From Glaciecola sp. (GTDB taxonomy: Bacteria; Pseudomonadota; Gammaproteobacteria; Enterobacterales; Alteromonadaceae): 64,000 nucleotides of DNA. The stretch spans positions 1 through 64,000 of the forward strand of contig JAQWNF010000024.1 of the NCBI GenBank assembly GCA_029246415.1. The letters are read 5' to 3'. Below the pieces are notes generated by a model, which did not search any database, had not been told where the DNA came from, and worked only from the letters and a program-made list of their open reading frames with translations. This document shows, in pieces, positions 9,126-18,891 of this stretch. Made by a program: the position numbers and the translations under genes. Each line of letters starts with the position of its first letter. The stretch's first letter is position 1.

Positions 9126-11453
9126 CTAGTCATTCACAAATTCAGCATATGCTTGGCGTAAACGCGGTAAGTTTTCATTGATATAGGCTATACCTAAACG
9201 GTCAAAGTTAAAATAACGACCATTAAGCTGCTGCATATACGCAGGACGATACGCACGGTTGACAAATATTTGGTTAGTGCCGTTGTAACTCGATGTCGCC
9301 AACCCATAATTAAAGCGCTCTGCGGTACGTGCTTGGAAGCCATATTTAGACGGCGCCATATCCTTACGTGAGCCTAATGGGATGGTAAAGCCAATGCCTT
9401 TAATACTGACGTCAGTTTCACTTGCAAACACGCGCAAAATACTATCACCGATATTAGTACTCAAACCCACCGTTACCCCTTTGTCTCCGGCCCAAAACTG
9501 CCCGCCTTCCATAAACACATTCAGATCCAGCTCCGGCATATAATAACGATAGGAGCCTGTGAATATACGACGGTCGATACCGCTAGCCAGACGTGTTTGC
9601 AAATACGCATAATGATAGCCTAAGCGGTGACGACCATTGTTGGATTGCCACCCGGCTTCAAGCACAGCGACATTATGCTCTTCGTTATATTGCTCTTTAA
9701 CAATACCGACGCCACCTGCTACATAGACATTAAATGGTAACTGCATAGTCTGACGGGCAAACACAGACTTAAGGCCGGTTTGACTTCGGTACTTCCAAAA
9801 CGAGCCTCCTGCGTCAAAGTCTTCAGAGCGTGCGACGCTTAAATCATACTCAGCATACACTTCCGCACCCTGCCAAATCGGCATGTGCACATTAGTACGC
9901 AAGGTTAAGTTAAAATCAACCTGGCCGATTTCGGTGCCTATAAAATTAGGCACAATAGGATACACTTTAACTCGTGGGGTAAAATATGGTTGTTGCTCAC
10001 CACCAATCCAACTGGCTAATACGCTGTCGCGATCTTGTGGCGTAGCAGCAGTTAATTTTGGCTCCATAATAGCGCCATCGTAAAACTTCACCAATTGACT
10101 CAAGCTTGCCTGTGCCCTAAATGTCGGGACACCATAGCGTGATAACGTAAAGTCTAGCGCAGCAAGCTCAGCTGGCGCATGATTTGCCACCATGCCAAGG
10201 GCAACACCGATGGCATCGATGTTGTTGCGGTTGTATAAGGAGTTTTCTAACCGTACAAACAACTGACTAGCTTGGTGCCCTACCCATACATCTTCAAAAC
10301 CATGCTCAAGTAACGCTTGCTCTAGCGCAATTAGGTGACTGACTTGATCGGCAAATGCAGGCTGTTGCATTTGTTGACCGTTTTGTAATTTACTTTGATA
10401 ACCATCGGCAAAGCTCTCTTCAAAGCCGGGTATATTTTCCCCAGCTAAAAACCAGCCTAAATCATCACTCATCTTCATTGCTTTATAAGTATGAGTATCT
10501 AAGCCAGTGTTAGTACCTTGAAATAAGTTTACGCGCAATCCCACTTGATAAAAAACGCTGTCATTACCATCACCGACATCATGGTCGCCGGTCATCACCG
10601 AGCCATACAATTGTGCTTGGTTATTCATCCATGCTTTAGGGGTTTTAAATTTTGCAGCAATGGCGTTGTTGACCCCATCATGCTCTGCTTGTAGTTGCAG
10701 CCATTCAAACGGTTGATATTGGATCCCATAAAAACCGCCTACGTAGCGTTTGGCTAGACGTGCACGATTTGATTTAAAGCTACCGGTTCCGGCAGTGAAA
10801 CGTAATGGACCAAGATCCTTTGACACTACCACAAACTGACTATCTAAATGATCGGTGATCCCACCCAAATCTTGCATACCAAAGGCAATAGAGAACCATT
10901 CTTTTGGGATAAACGTTGGAGAGTATTTCACATTAGCCGACAGATCTGACCCTGCATCAAAGGTTCCGCCCGTATTACGGACAGTCGCTTCTAAACCTGG
11001 AAAAGGGCTAGCCGTTAACGTCAGGTTGTTACCATCTTGATACAGTCCATTGGAAGTTGCGTTAGTATAAGCGCCATTATCGGTAAGATTAGAAAACGTC
11101 CAATGTAACTCGCCATAGCTAATGGTGTTAGCTGTTGGCACGTTAATCAGACCACCAAAGCCTTGCACATTGACATCGGTATCTATTTGTTGCGTGCGCC
11201 AGAAGGATGGTGAAGTAGCGCTAGCACTCTGCGAGGTAGTTTGCACAGACTCAGCAGACTGAGCCTGCATAGCAATGCTTGACAATAACAATGATACTGA
11301 AGCTAACAAAACAGTATTCGATAACGATGCGCTACGCTTAGTCCTAATCTTAGTCTTAGACCTTTGCTTTAGCTTTGGCTGCGCACACGCATGTGAAGTA
11401 AATAGAGAGCTCATACAACGATTCTTTATAGTCATTTTTATATTAATTATCAT
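9126..11453 (-). CDS. YjbH-domain exopolysaccharide biosynthesis outer membrane protein
   Basis: VNVQGFGGLINVPTANTISYGELHWTFSN...GLEATVRN...SANVKYSPTFIPKEWFSIAFGMQDLGG..., YjbH family hallmarks. Confidence 0.85.
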   Translation of the reverse strand: MIINIKMTIKNRCMSSLFTSHACAQPKLKQRSKTKIRTKRSASLSNTVLLASVSLLLSSIAMQAQSAESVQTTSQSASATSPSFWRTQQIDTDVNVQGFGGLINVPTANTISYGELHWTFSNLTDNGAYTNATSNGLYQDGNNLTLTASPFPGLEATVRNTGGTFDAGSDLSANVKYSPTFIPKEWFSIAFGMQDLGGITDHLDSQFVVVSKDLGPLRFTAGTGSFKSNRARLAKRYVGGFYGIQYQPFEWLQLQAEHDGVNNAIAAKFKTPKAWMNNQAQLYGSVMTGDHDVGDGNDSVFYQVGLRVNLFQGTNTGLDTHTYKAMKMSDDLGWFLAGENIPGFEESFADGYQSKLQNGQQMQQPAFADQVSHLIALEQALLEHGFEDVWVGHQASQLFVRLENSLYNRNNIDAIGVALGMVANHAPAELAALDFTLSRYGVPTFRAQASLSQLVKFYDGAIMEPKLTAATPQDRDSVLASWIGGEQQPYFTPRVKVYPIVPNFIGTEIGQVDFNLTLRTNVHMPIWQGAEVYAEYDLSVARSEDFDAGGSFWKYRSQTGLKSVFARQTMQLPFNVYVAGGVGIVKEQYNEEHNVAVLEAGWQSNNGRHRLGYHYAYLQTRLASGIDRRIFTGSYRYYMPELDLNVFMEGGQFWAGDKGVTVGLSTNIGDSILRVFASETDVSIKGIGFTIPLGSRKDMAPSKYGFQARTAERFNYGLATSSYNGTNQIFVNRAYRPAYMQQLNGRYFNFDRLGIAYINENLPRLRQAYAEFVND

Positions 11454-11479
11454 TATTATTGTTTATTTTACGGGTAAAA

Positions 11480-11505
11480 AAAAAGCCCTTAGCTAAGGGC
11501 TTTTT
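11480..11505 (-). terminator. Rho-independent terminator
   Basis: AAAAAGCCCTTAGCTAAGGGCTTTTT. Confidence 0.9.
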
Positions 11506-11540
11506 GTATTTAGCTAGATGCTATGGCTATCGGGTATCAT

Positions 11541-13121
11541 TTAGATACCGCCACCGCCAGTACCACCAGTACCACCAGTTCCTGTACCTGTATTACAATC
11601 ATAAGTGATTGGCGCAGATTCATCGACACCGTCAGCTGTGATTTGCACTGAGTAATCACTAACACCAGCAATACCAGAGTTGATGTTAACGTTATACGTC
11701 GCATCTTCTTCTAATGCAGATAATAAGTAGTTACCGTTTGCAATATGAGGAGCTGTTAAGAATGCGCCTGTTGCATCTTCTGCGCGATATGTCACTACAG
11801 CGTTAGTATCAGCAGTAAAAACAGTATCATCACCTGCACATGTTGCAGTGACGTTTAAGGTTTCGCTTAACGTGCTAGGAGCCGTTAATACAACATTAAC
11901 CGCACCACAAATTGCAGCATTACTCGCTGAGCCCCAGACGTTACCTGAACCATCTTTTACAGTAATATTAGCAGTTTCAGAAGCGGATTGCGTATCAGCA
12001 AATGTCAACTGAGCTGCATCTGCCGCTAGTGTGCGTGTAACACGACCAGAGATAGAACGAGTCATGTTGAAAATCAAACCATTAACCGCTGCATCACCCG
12101 TAAAGTTAACAGAAGAAGCCGTCGCACATTTATCATTAGCAACGACTTTACCTGCAGCAAATGTAGTTAAGTGAGAAATTTGGAATGTACCAGGGTAGAA
12201 ACCATTGCTCAATGCACCAACGGTTACTGTGTTAGTTTCACTTGTCCATAAACCTGTGTCTTCGTCATAAGACTTAAGAGTTAGCTCTTGGCCTTCAGTC
12301 ACACCGCGTGACGCTGGGATGTTCATCGCTACAGTAATTGGTGAAGTAAAACGAGTAATTTTGTTACCGTTTGAATCAACGAAGTTAATCGTTGTCGCAG
12401 CTACTGGTGAAAATACGTCAGTAGACGTTGCATCTTGTAAGCCAGCTGGTAATAATTCGGCAACAGACAATGAGTCATCGCCGGCATCATCAGAATCAAT
12501 CGCAACAACTTGGAATGTGACGTTAGCACCGGAGATAGCATTACCGTCTTCATCTTGTAATACCACGCCTGCAGGGATAGTAACTTTAGATGCACCCGTT
12601 GTTGCTGCAGCTTCAATGACCACTTCAGTAGCAACAACACCACCGGCAACAGCATTAGTTTGCTCTGTTACAGTAACACCCTGAGCAGTCGCAGATACAA
12701 GCGTAAATGCAAGAGTGTTTTCATCAGCAGCATTGTTGATATCAAACACTATAGTTTCAGATAAGAAACCATCGGCTTCGACTAAAATGGTCACATTAGA
12801 GATATCAGTAAATTGGTCAAAACCGAATGCAAACGAACCGTTAGTGGCAGTTAATTCGCTAACGCGCGTTAGATCATCATCTAATAAACGAGGTTCTATC
12901 GTTGCAGCGCCTTCACTTAAAAAAGTAAGGGTCGCACCAGAGATAGCAGCGCCAGTTGTAAAGTCAACTACGTTACCAGATACTTCTACATCAATAATAG
13001 TTGCCGGAGGTGGCGGTAACACGACATCAGGGAAGTTTGGAGCATCTACTCCACCAAAACAACCTGTCAATCCCATTGTAGTAGCGACAACAAACGCCAG
13101 TTGAGTTTTTTTAAACGACAT
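11541..13121 (-). CDS. Secreted lipoprotein with carboxypeptidase-regulatory-like N-terminal domain, Gly/Thr-rich C-terminus
   Basis: Lipobox GLTGCFGG; VSGNVVDFTTGAAISGATLTFLS; TFQISHLTTFAAGK; tail GTGTGGTGGTGGGGI. Confidence 0.6.
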   Translation of the reverse strand: MSFKKTQLAFVVATTMGLTGCFGGVDAPNFPDVVLPPPPATIIDVEVSGNVVDFTTGAAISGATLTFLSEGAATIEPRLLDDDLTRVSELTATNGSFAFGFDQFTDISNVTILVEADGFLSETIVFDINNAADENTLAFTLVSATAQGVTVTEQTNAVAGGVVATEVVIEAAATTGASKVTIPAGVVLQDEDGNAISGANVTFQVVAIDSDDAGDDSLSVAELLPAGLQDATSTDVFSPVAATTINFVDSNGNKITRFTSPITVAMNIPASRGVTEGQELTLKSYDEDTGLWTSETNTVTVGALSNGFYPGTFQISHLTTFAAGKVVANDKCATASSVNFTGDAAVNGLIFNMTRSISGRVTRTLAADAAQLTFADTQSASETANITVKDGSGNVWGSASNAAICGAVNVVLTAPSTLSETLNVTATCAGDDTVFTADTNAVVTYRAEDATGAFLTAPHIANGNYLLSALEEDATYNVNINSGIAGVSDYSVQITADGVDESAPITYDCNTGTGTGGTGGTGGGGI

Positions 13122-13388
13122 AATTATGTTCCTGTAAATTTAGCAAAATGAGCAATGAGGTAAACAGTCCTTTGGTTGTAAGCTGTCTACATCGTTTAAA
13201 TTGTTACTTGTACTATTCAGTGTTTGTATTTACCAAATGGTTATCTTGTGCACCTAAATATATCGGCACAGTTTCCACTTATTGAGTTCAATATGGATAT
13301 AAAATTGATAACGTTATTATACTTAAGACTTAATTGAATAATCATTATAAAATTAACAGAAATCATTAAAAAAAACAAACTAATTTGT

Positions 13389-14918
13389 CTAAGTGATTTT
13401 CTTAGTATGGGCTTGCATCCACGCGTCATGCTCGGCTTGCTCAATCGCATCAGTGCGCATTTCCGTCTTGAGCTCCGCATCCATCGAACCATCAAAGCGA
13501 CGTAAATAAAACCCAGCCAACGCTAACATCACACCACATATAGCAGCAATCAGTGATAACGAACCAAACCATAATAATGCCACAGTACCGAGCATTTGTT
13601 TAGTCACGGCATTCCCCTCTGCCACATCATAAGCATACATAGCTAGACGATAAACTTGATTTTGGTTAATTAACTGGTTGATCTCGCTTAATTTAACTCG
13701 ATTCTCATTATTGAGCGTAAATATTTGTTCATCAATGCCAAAGGACTTTTGAGCCATTTCATCCAATTTAATGTATTGCGCATCTTGGTAGGTTTGCACT
13801 TGTGCTAAGCCTTCTTCACGCACGTTAATAAAGGCGCGCTTATCCCTTGCATCTCGACTATAAATAGCATTAACCAGCTGTTCATTTTCTTGGGTACGGC
13901 TAATAATATCTTGTTTGGCATCATCAATACGCTCGTTGACTTCATCAACGCGGCGTTGATATTTACTATTCACAAAATCAATTTGTTGGCGCAATTGATC
14001 TTGCATCGTGGATTGTTTGGTAATGGCATCCCCACCTAAATAGCCAGAGGTAATGGTGCCAAGTTGTTTTTCTTTGGTAGCAATTAGTGCCCGATACTTA
14101 CGCTCGATACCACCGCGAGTAAAGAACCCTGCCTCCGCTAATGCATTACTAAACTCTGATTTTAGTGTATTCAGTTCGGCCAATAGACGTTCGCGCTCTT
14201 GCGAGCTACCCGAAATATTACCCACTAACAACACATTAAAACGCGCCTCAACAGCCTGAGTCTCAGCCGCCCAATCGGTATAATATTGATCACGAGTCAC
14301 AATCAACTGATCGATTTTAGCTTCGAGTTCATCCACAAAATCATAACTAATTTGATTTATCGCACTACTGGTACGACGATTAATTGCGCTGGTGTCAGTA
14401 TCAAATTTGTCATTGTTCTCACCGCGCATCGAATCCAACTCTTCTAATAATTCATCTTCGGTAAATTTAACAATGTAGGCACGACGCTCTTCTAATAAAA
14501 ACTTAGCTGATTCGTTGTCAGCAATCGCATTATTGCGCTCATCAATCGCACGATTAAGATTGGAGAAATTACGCTCAAACCCATTGAACATAGTTTCAAA
14601 AGTAATCAAACATAAAAATAACACGAAGATCAAAAACAAACCGCGCCAAAAGAAGTTTTTGACCGCCATAAACGCAAATACCAACGGGATCTTACAAATC
14701 TCAACTACCGCAATTAACACAAAAGGTAAACTGGTGACTAAAGTCGCTGACACTCCCGCAATAAAACCGCTGCCTTGAGACTGGCTAAAGGCATCGTAAG
14801 CGGAAATCCCCATCACAATAGAAATCGTCAGGCCGATTAAGACTGCAATTATTTCTACGGACCAAGCGAGTTTGACCAGTAAATCTGAATATTGTTTGGT
14901 GAGTTGTTTGGTGTACAT
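13389..14918 (-). CDS. Hypothetical membrane protein with long coiled-coil between N- and C-terminal TM segments
   Basis: Clean 509 aa ORF; hydrophobic N-terminal third and C-terminal TM pair flanking charged heptad-like region. Confidence 0.75.
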   Translation of the reverse strand: MYTKQLTKQYSDLLVKLAWSVEIIAVLIGLTISIVMGISAYDAFSQSQGSGFIAGVSATLVTSLPFVLIAVVEICKIPLVFAFMAVKNFFWRGLFLIFVLFLCLITFETMFNGFERNFSNLNRAIDERNNAIADNESAKFLLEERRAYIVKFTEDELLEELDSMRGENNDKFDTDTSAINRRTSSAINQISYDFVDELEAKIDQLIVTRDQYYTDWAAETQAVEARFNVLLVGNISGSSQERERLLAELNTLKSEFSNALAEAGFFTRGGIERKYRALIATKEKQLGTITSGYLGGDAITKQSTMQDQLRQQIDFVNSKYQRRVDEVNERIDDAKQDIISRTQENEQLVNAIYSRDARDKRAFINVREEGLAQVQTYQDAQYIKLDEMAQKSFGIDEQIFTLNNENRVKLSEINQLINQNQVYRLAMYAYDVAEGNAVTKQMLGTVALLWFGSLSLIAAICGVMLALAGFYLRRFDGSMDAELKTEMRTDAIEQAEHDAWMQAHTKKIT

Positions 14919-15085
14919 GGCGAACCTTTTGTATTATTTTTGTTATTATTATGTTGTGATTTTTACACGAGGTTGATAATACACCGTAAGACATATCTTA
15001 CAAAATTTTTATTTTGTGGATAACTTTAGATAGCGGCTTTAGATAGGAGTTTTAGATAGCAGCGCTAATGGACAAGTATGCTTAT

Positions 15086-15991
15086 TTAGATCAATAACGC
15101 CCAAGCTTGGTTTATGATTAGCGCCAAGCGCACATATAACTCGGTTTGCTGTTTGACTGTCGCAGCGTCGCAATCGGTTTGCTGAGTGTAGGCTTGGAGC
15201 AGCTGGGTTTGTTGCTGCGCTGATAACTGATTAATCACAACACACATGGCGAGATCAAAGTAGCGCGGCCCCGTAGCGGCATACTCCCAATCCACACACT
15301 TGTACCCACCACAATCGAAATCCCCACGCACATGATTAAGGTGCAAATCGTTGTGACACAAGACAAGTTCATTATGGCTGTTTTTTAGCGCCGCAAACTT
15401 CGTAAGTAGATTGTCTAAAGCAAAGGTTAACTCCCCAGCTTGATTACTTGATGATGTGTTTTGCACAGTGTTAATTAGTGTTTGGCACTGAGCGATAGGA
15501 TCGAGTTGCCGAATAGTTGAGGTTTTAGTTGAGCCACAGGTTTTAGACAAGCCAATGCGATGTAATTTAGCTAATGCTTGAGCAAGTATTTCTTCTGGTG
15601 TTGCTAAGCTAGATGTTGCCACTTTTATATTGGAAACATACGCCTCTATCCATAGCGTATTTTCCGGACTCAGATATATCGGCTCAGCGGCGATGCCGAT
15701 GGCAAACAAACGCTGTTGCAATGCAAACGTCGACGCAAATGAAAACGCCTGCCCCGCATGCTCATGCAACTGTTTAACAATCAGTCTTTCTGTATGTGTG
15801 TGTGTCTGAGCGTTTATTTCAAATGCACACTCCCACACCTGATGGGTACCACTAAGAGGGGTAAAGTATAAATCTGAAACAACCACTTGGTGCCCAAATC
15901 GCAGGGCAATAATCTCAGTGAGTCGTTCAAGATGAGCTTGTGTTGGTACAAGCGACTCTGTTGGTGTGGCAGGAGCGTCTTGATTTAACAT
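15086..15991 (-). CDS. APH/choline-kinase-fold phosphotransferase, probable thiamine kinase
   Basis: LVLCHNDLHLNHVRGDF (Brenner motif) and CVDWEYAATGPRYFDLA; start MLNQDAP overlaps pnuC-like stop; in TPP-riboswitch operon. Confidence 0.75.
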   Translation of the reverse strand: MLNQDAPATPTESLVPTQAHLERLTEIIALRFGHQVVVSDLYFTPLSGTHQVWECAFEINAQTHTHTERLIVKQLHEHAGQAFSFASTFALQQRLFAIGIAAEPIYLSPENTLWIEAYVSNIKVATSSLATPEEILAQALAKLHRIGLSKTCGSTKTSTIRQLDPIAQCQTLINTVQNTSSSNQAGELTFALDNLLTKFAALKNSHNELVLCHNDLHLNHVRGDFDCGGYKCVDWEYAATGPRYFDLAMCVVINQLSAQQQTQLLQAYTQQTDCDAATVKQQTELYVRLALIINQAWALLI

Positions 15992-16557
15992 TGCGCATTC
16001 TGGCGCACTAAACCACGCCACTCGCGCCAGCCATAAATCGCAAACACAATATACAACGCAAATAATCCTGCACTCACCGTCAAACCAGATGCACTATATA
16101 TAATAACGGCTAGAGCATTGATCACCATCCAATAAAACCAGTTTTCATAAACTTTGTGTGCGACCATCACAGTCGTTAACACGCTAAACACGCTCATTAT
16201 GATATCTAAGGCATTGATCCAATTGGCACTAGTCACCCCTATTAATATCGCACTGATCAGCGCGCCAGTGGCGATAACCAACACATGAAATTGTAGTGGT
16301 CTTGGCTGTATAGTTAGCGCAGCCTCGGAATTGTCATTCGTGCCTTGGCGCCACTGCCAATAACCGTAACCGGCCATCACCATGTAATACACATTCAGCG
16401 CCATGCTAAAGGATAATGCTGCCTCAAAAAACACAACAGTGAACAGCGCCGTAGACACAAATGCAAAAAACCAGCACGCGATATGCTCACGTGCCACTAA
16501 CACCATGTAAAACAGGGCGCAGATTACCGCGCCCGCCTCTAATAAACTAAAAAGCAT
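15985..16557 (-). CDS. PnuC-family transporter, probable thiamine transporter (PnuT)
   Basis: MLFSLLEAGAVICALFYMVLVAREHIACWFFAFVST..., WQWR and YGWREWR motifs; TPP riboswitch context. Confidence 0.85.
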   Translation of the reverse strand: MLFSLLEAGAVICALFYMVLVAREHIACWFFAFVSTALFTVVFFEAALSFSMALNVYYMVMAGYGYWQWRQGTNDNSEAALTIQPRPLQFHVLVIATGALISAILIGVTSANWINALDIIMSVFSVLTTVMVAHKVYENWFYWMVINALAVIIYSASGLTVSAGLFALYIVFAIYGWREWRGLVRQNAQC

Positions 16558-18706
16558 AACTTACTTGTACGCCAGTTTGACGTTGTCCACCAAATTGTAC
16601 GTAGCCTTTAGGGATCTCGTAGTATTCGCGAGGATCATTACTGAAGCCACCAAAACCACGTACATAATAGGTTTTATCCGTTACATTATGCACAAAGGCG
16701 CTTAGCTCCCAACCCGATAACGCCCCTGACAAAGGCATTGTCACTCGTGTGTTCACTATGCCATAGCCAGGATTGATTTCATCGTGCCCATCCGAAAAGC
16801 GATGCGAAGATTTAGCATCCACCGATACATGCCACAACAGATCATCATTAAGATTCATATTAATGAAAGCATGCGCGGTGTACTTAGGCGCTTGCGCTTG
16901 GCGTTGTTTATCAATTACCGAGCCATCATTACGGGTAAACCCACTAAATGTCGCATCCAAATACCCAACATTGAACCCCACATCAACATTTGGGTTAAGC
17001 TGCCAACTAAGTTCAGCTTCCACACCTTGGTTGATCCCCGTATCGGCATTATCAATAATATCGATAAACTCAACCGGTTGAGCATTGCCCGCCTCGTCAT
17101 TGTCTTGCACGAGTACGTCATAATCACTGATTTGTGTATTTTCACGGGTCATATAAAACAACGCAACACGCACACTGGCGTCACCGTCAGCCAAACGTGA
17201 TTTTACCCCTAGCTCATAATGCCAATTGTATTCTGCTTCATAGATACGTTGCGCATCACTAACACGTTCGTCAGGATTGAAGCCGCCGGCTTTAAAGCCA
17301 CGTGCCACAAACCCATACAATGTACTCATATCACGCACATAACTCAGCGCGACTTTACCGCCCACTAGCGTTTCATCGTTGTTTTCAACAAAGCCATTAC
17401 TATCTTGATAATCAATTTGCTGTTGTTCAACGCGCAAGCCAGCTTCTAACGAAACCGCTTTGACTGGCAACGTGATTTGGCCATACAGCGCAGTGCTGCT
17501 TGGCGTATATAGAGAAGTAAAGTCACTGTCTGCGTAAGTATATTCGCGCAGTAAGTCATCTTCAGCTTGTTTGTATAACACACCCGCTACCCATTGCATG
17601 CTTTGCTGTGCGCTAGAACTAGAGTTGGAGCTAGCTTGTAATTCAACAGTTTGGCTATCGCGGTTACGAAAATAATAATCGGTAGAAGAATATTCCCACG
17701 GGTGAAAACCCACATACGTCCAATCTTCATCATAACCATACACAGTATCCGATTGAGTGTGAGAGCTTTGTAAGCGCCACTGTCCCCACTGGGTCTGACT
17801 GATCAAATTCAGACTCATCGCGGTAGCATCTAGGGTATCTTTGCCTGGCTCATCTGAACGGGCCACATTATCGTTATCCAACGAAAACGCATCATAGCCG
17901 TTGTCGGTATCTACATGAAATATTTGCGCATTCACAGACATCGACTCAGTAATATTGTATGAAGCGGCCAAACGCGCACTTAGCTCATCGATGTTATTGG
18001 TATCATCGCGCTCTAAGTAAGTGTTTTTAACAAAACCATCAGAGGTAGTTTGCTTGATTGCGCCGCGCAGACCTAAGCCATTATCCATAGTAAAACCATA
18101 CGCCGCTTGCACGTCTAGCGTATCTTGTGTCGCACTGCTGATAGAGAATGAGCCTGATGGTTCATCTGTCGGACCATTACTCACAATATTGACCACTCCG
18201 GCCAATCCTGAGGTACCAAATACGGTTGCCTGCGGGCCGCGCAATACTTCGACTTGTTGTGTATCTAACAAGGTCGCCATACCACCTAAACCAGATACAT
18301 CCATACCATCAATGACTAAACCGACTGATGAGTTTAACGGCTCAGAAAACTGACTGCGCTCGCCAATACCACGAATTTGGATATATTTGCCACGAGAAGC
18401 ACCAGAAGTAAAATTGACATTGGGAGCTAAGCTCACTACCCCATCAAGATGACTGGCGCCGCGCTGATTGAGCTGTTTGCTGGTAATGATAGTCGCAGAT
18501 TGGGCGATTTGGTCGAGTGATAATTGTGAATAATCACCAAAGACATTGATGAGCTCGACGTTACTTGCTTTGAGATTACTTGCTGTAACATTGCTGTCAT
18601 CGGCAAAAACTGGCGCAGAGAAACTAGCGATTACCGCTATGGCAACTGCACTTAAGCTTTTTGGTCGCAATGATAGATTTGATTTGAGATGTGGAACATG
18701 TTTCAT
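16547..18706 (-). CDS. TonB-dependent receptor, probable thiamine/thiamine-phosphate uptake
   Basis: Plug domain (QIAQSATIITSKQLNQRGASHLDGVVSLAPNVNF), C-terminal YVQFGGQRQTGVQVSYAF; directly downstream of TPP riboswitch. Confidence 0.88.
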   Translation of the reverse strand: MKHVPHLKSNLSLRPKSLSAVAIAVIASFSAPVFADDSNVTASNLKASNVELINVFGDYSQLSLDQIAQSATIITSKQLNQRGASHLDGVVSLAPNVNFTSGASRGKYIQIRGIGERSQFSEPLNSSVGLVIDGMDVSGLGGMATLLDTQQVEVLRGPQATVFGTSGLAGVVNIVSNGPTDEPSGSFSISSATQDTLDVQAAYGFTMDNGLGLRGAIKQTTSDGFVKNTYLERDDTNNIDELSARLAASYNITESMSVNAQIFHVDTDNGYDAFSLDNDNVARSDEPGKDTLDATAMSLNLISQTQWGQWRLQSSHTQSDTVYGYDEDWTYVGFHPWEYSSTDYYFRNRDSQTVELQASSNSSSSAQQSMQWVAGVLYKQAEDDLLREYTYADSDFTSLYTPSSTALYGQITLPVKAVSLEAGLRVEQQQIDYQDSNGFVENNDETLVGGKVALSYVRDMSTLYGFVARGFKAGGFNPDERVSDAQRIYEAEYNWHYELGVKSRLADGDASVRVALFYMTRENTQISDYDVLVQDNDEAGNAQPVEFIDIIDNADTGINQGVEAELSWQLNPNVDVGFNVGYLDATFSGFTRNDGSVIDKQRQAQAPKYTAHAFINMNLNDDLLWHVSVDAKSSHRFSDGHDEINPGYGIVNTRVTMPLSGALSGWELSAFVHNVTDKTYYVRGFGGFSNDPREYYEIPKGYVQFGGQRQTGVQVSYAF

Positions 18707-18761
18707 AGGAAGATCCTTTTTATAAATTGATAAAAAAGATCCGGGATCTGGGCAAAGATGG

Positions 18762-18850
18762 AGGTTTCCATTCCCTACGCCGGCATTATCCGGATCAGGT
18801 AAAAGGGTTTCTTTCGATCTCAGCCTATCTTTACGACAAGCACCCCTTGG
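18762..18850 (-). promoter_or_regulatory. TPP riboswitch (THI element)
   Basis: Minus strand: GGGGTGCTTGTCGTAAAGATAGGCTGAGATCGAAAGAAACCCTTTTACCTGATCCGGATAATGCCGGCGTAGGGAA matches conserved THI core (GGGGTGC, GCTGAGA, ACCC, CCTGATCYGGATAATGCCRGCGTAGGGAA). Confidence 0.97.
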
Positions 18851-18891
18851 ACGAGGTGGATAATACGGATTACAAAACAGTTTGGCAAGGG

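Noticed and set aside
11541-11585. Triplet-like accaccagt repeats considered as a repeat array
   Set aside because: Simply encodes the GTGGTGGTGG tail of the lipoprotein; no spacer structure, not a CRISPR
12319-12684. 121-aa + strand ORF
   Set aside because: Antisense to the 526-aa lipoprotein; low-complexity Ala/Thr/Val shadow translation
16784-17200. 138-aa + strand ORF
   Set aside because: Fully antisense to the well-supported TonB receptor; composition looks like the shadow of coding sequence
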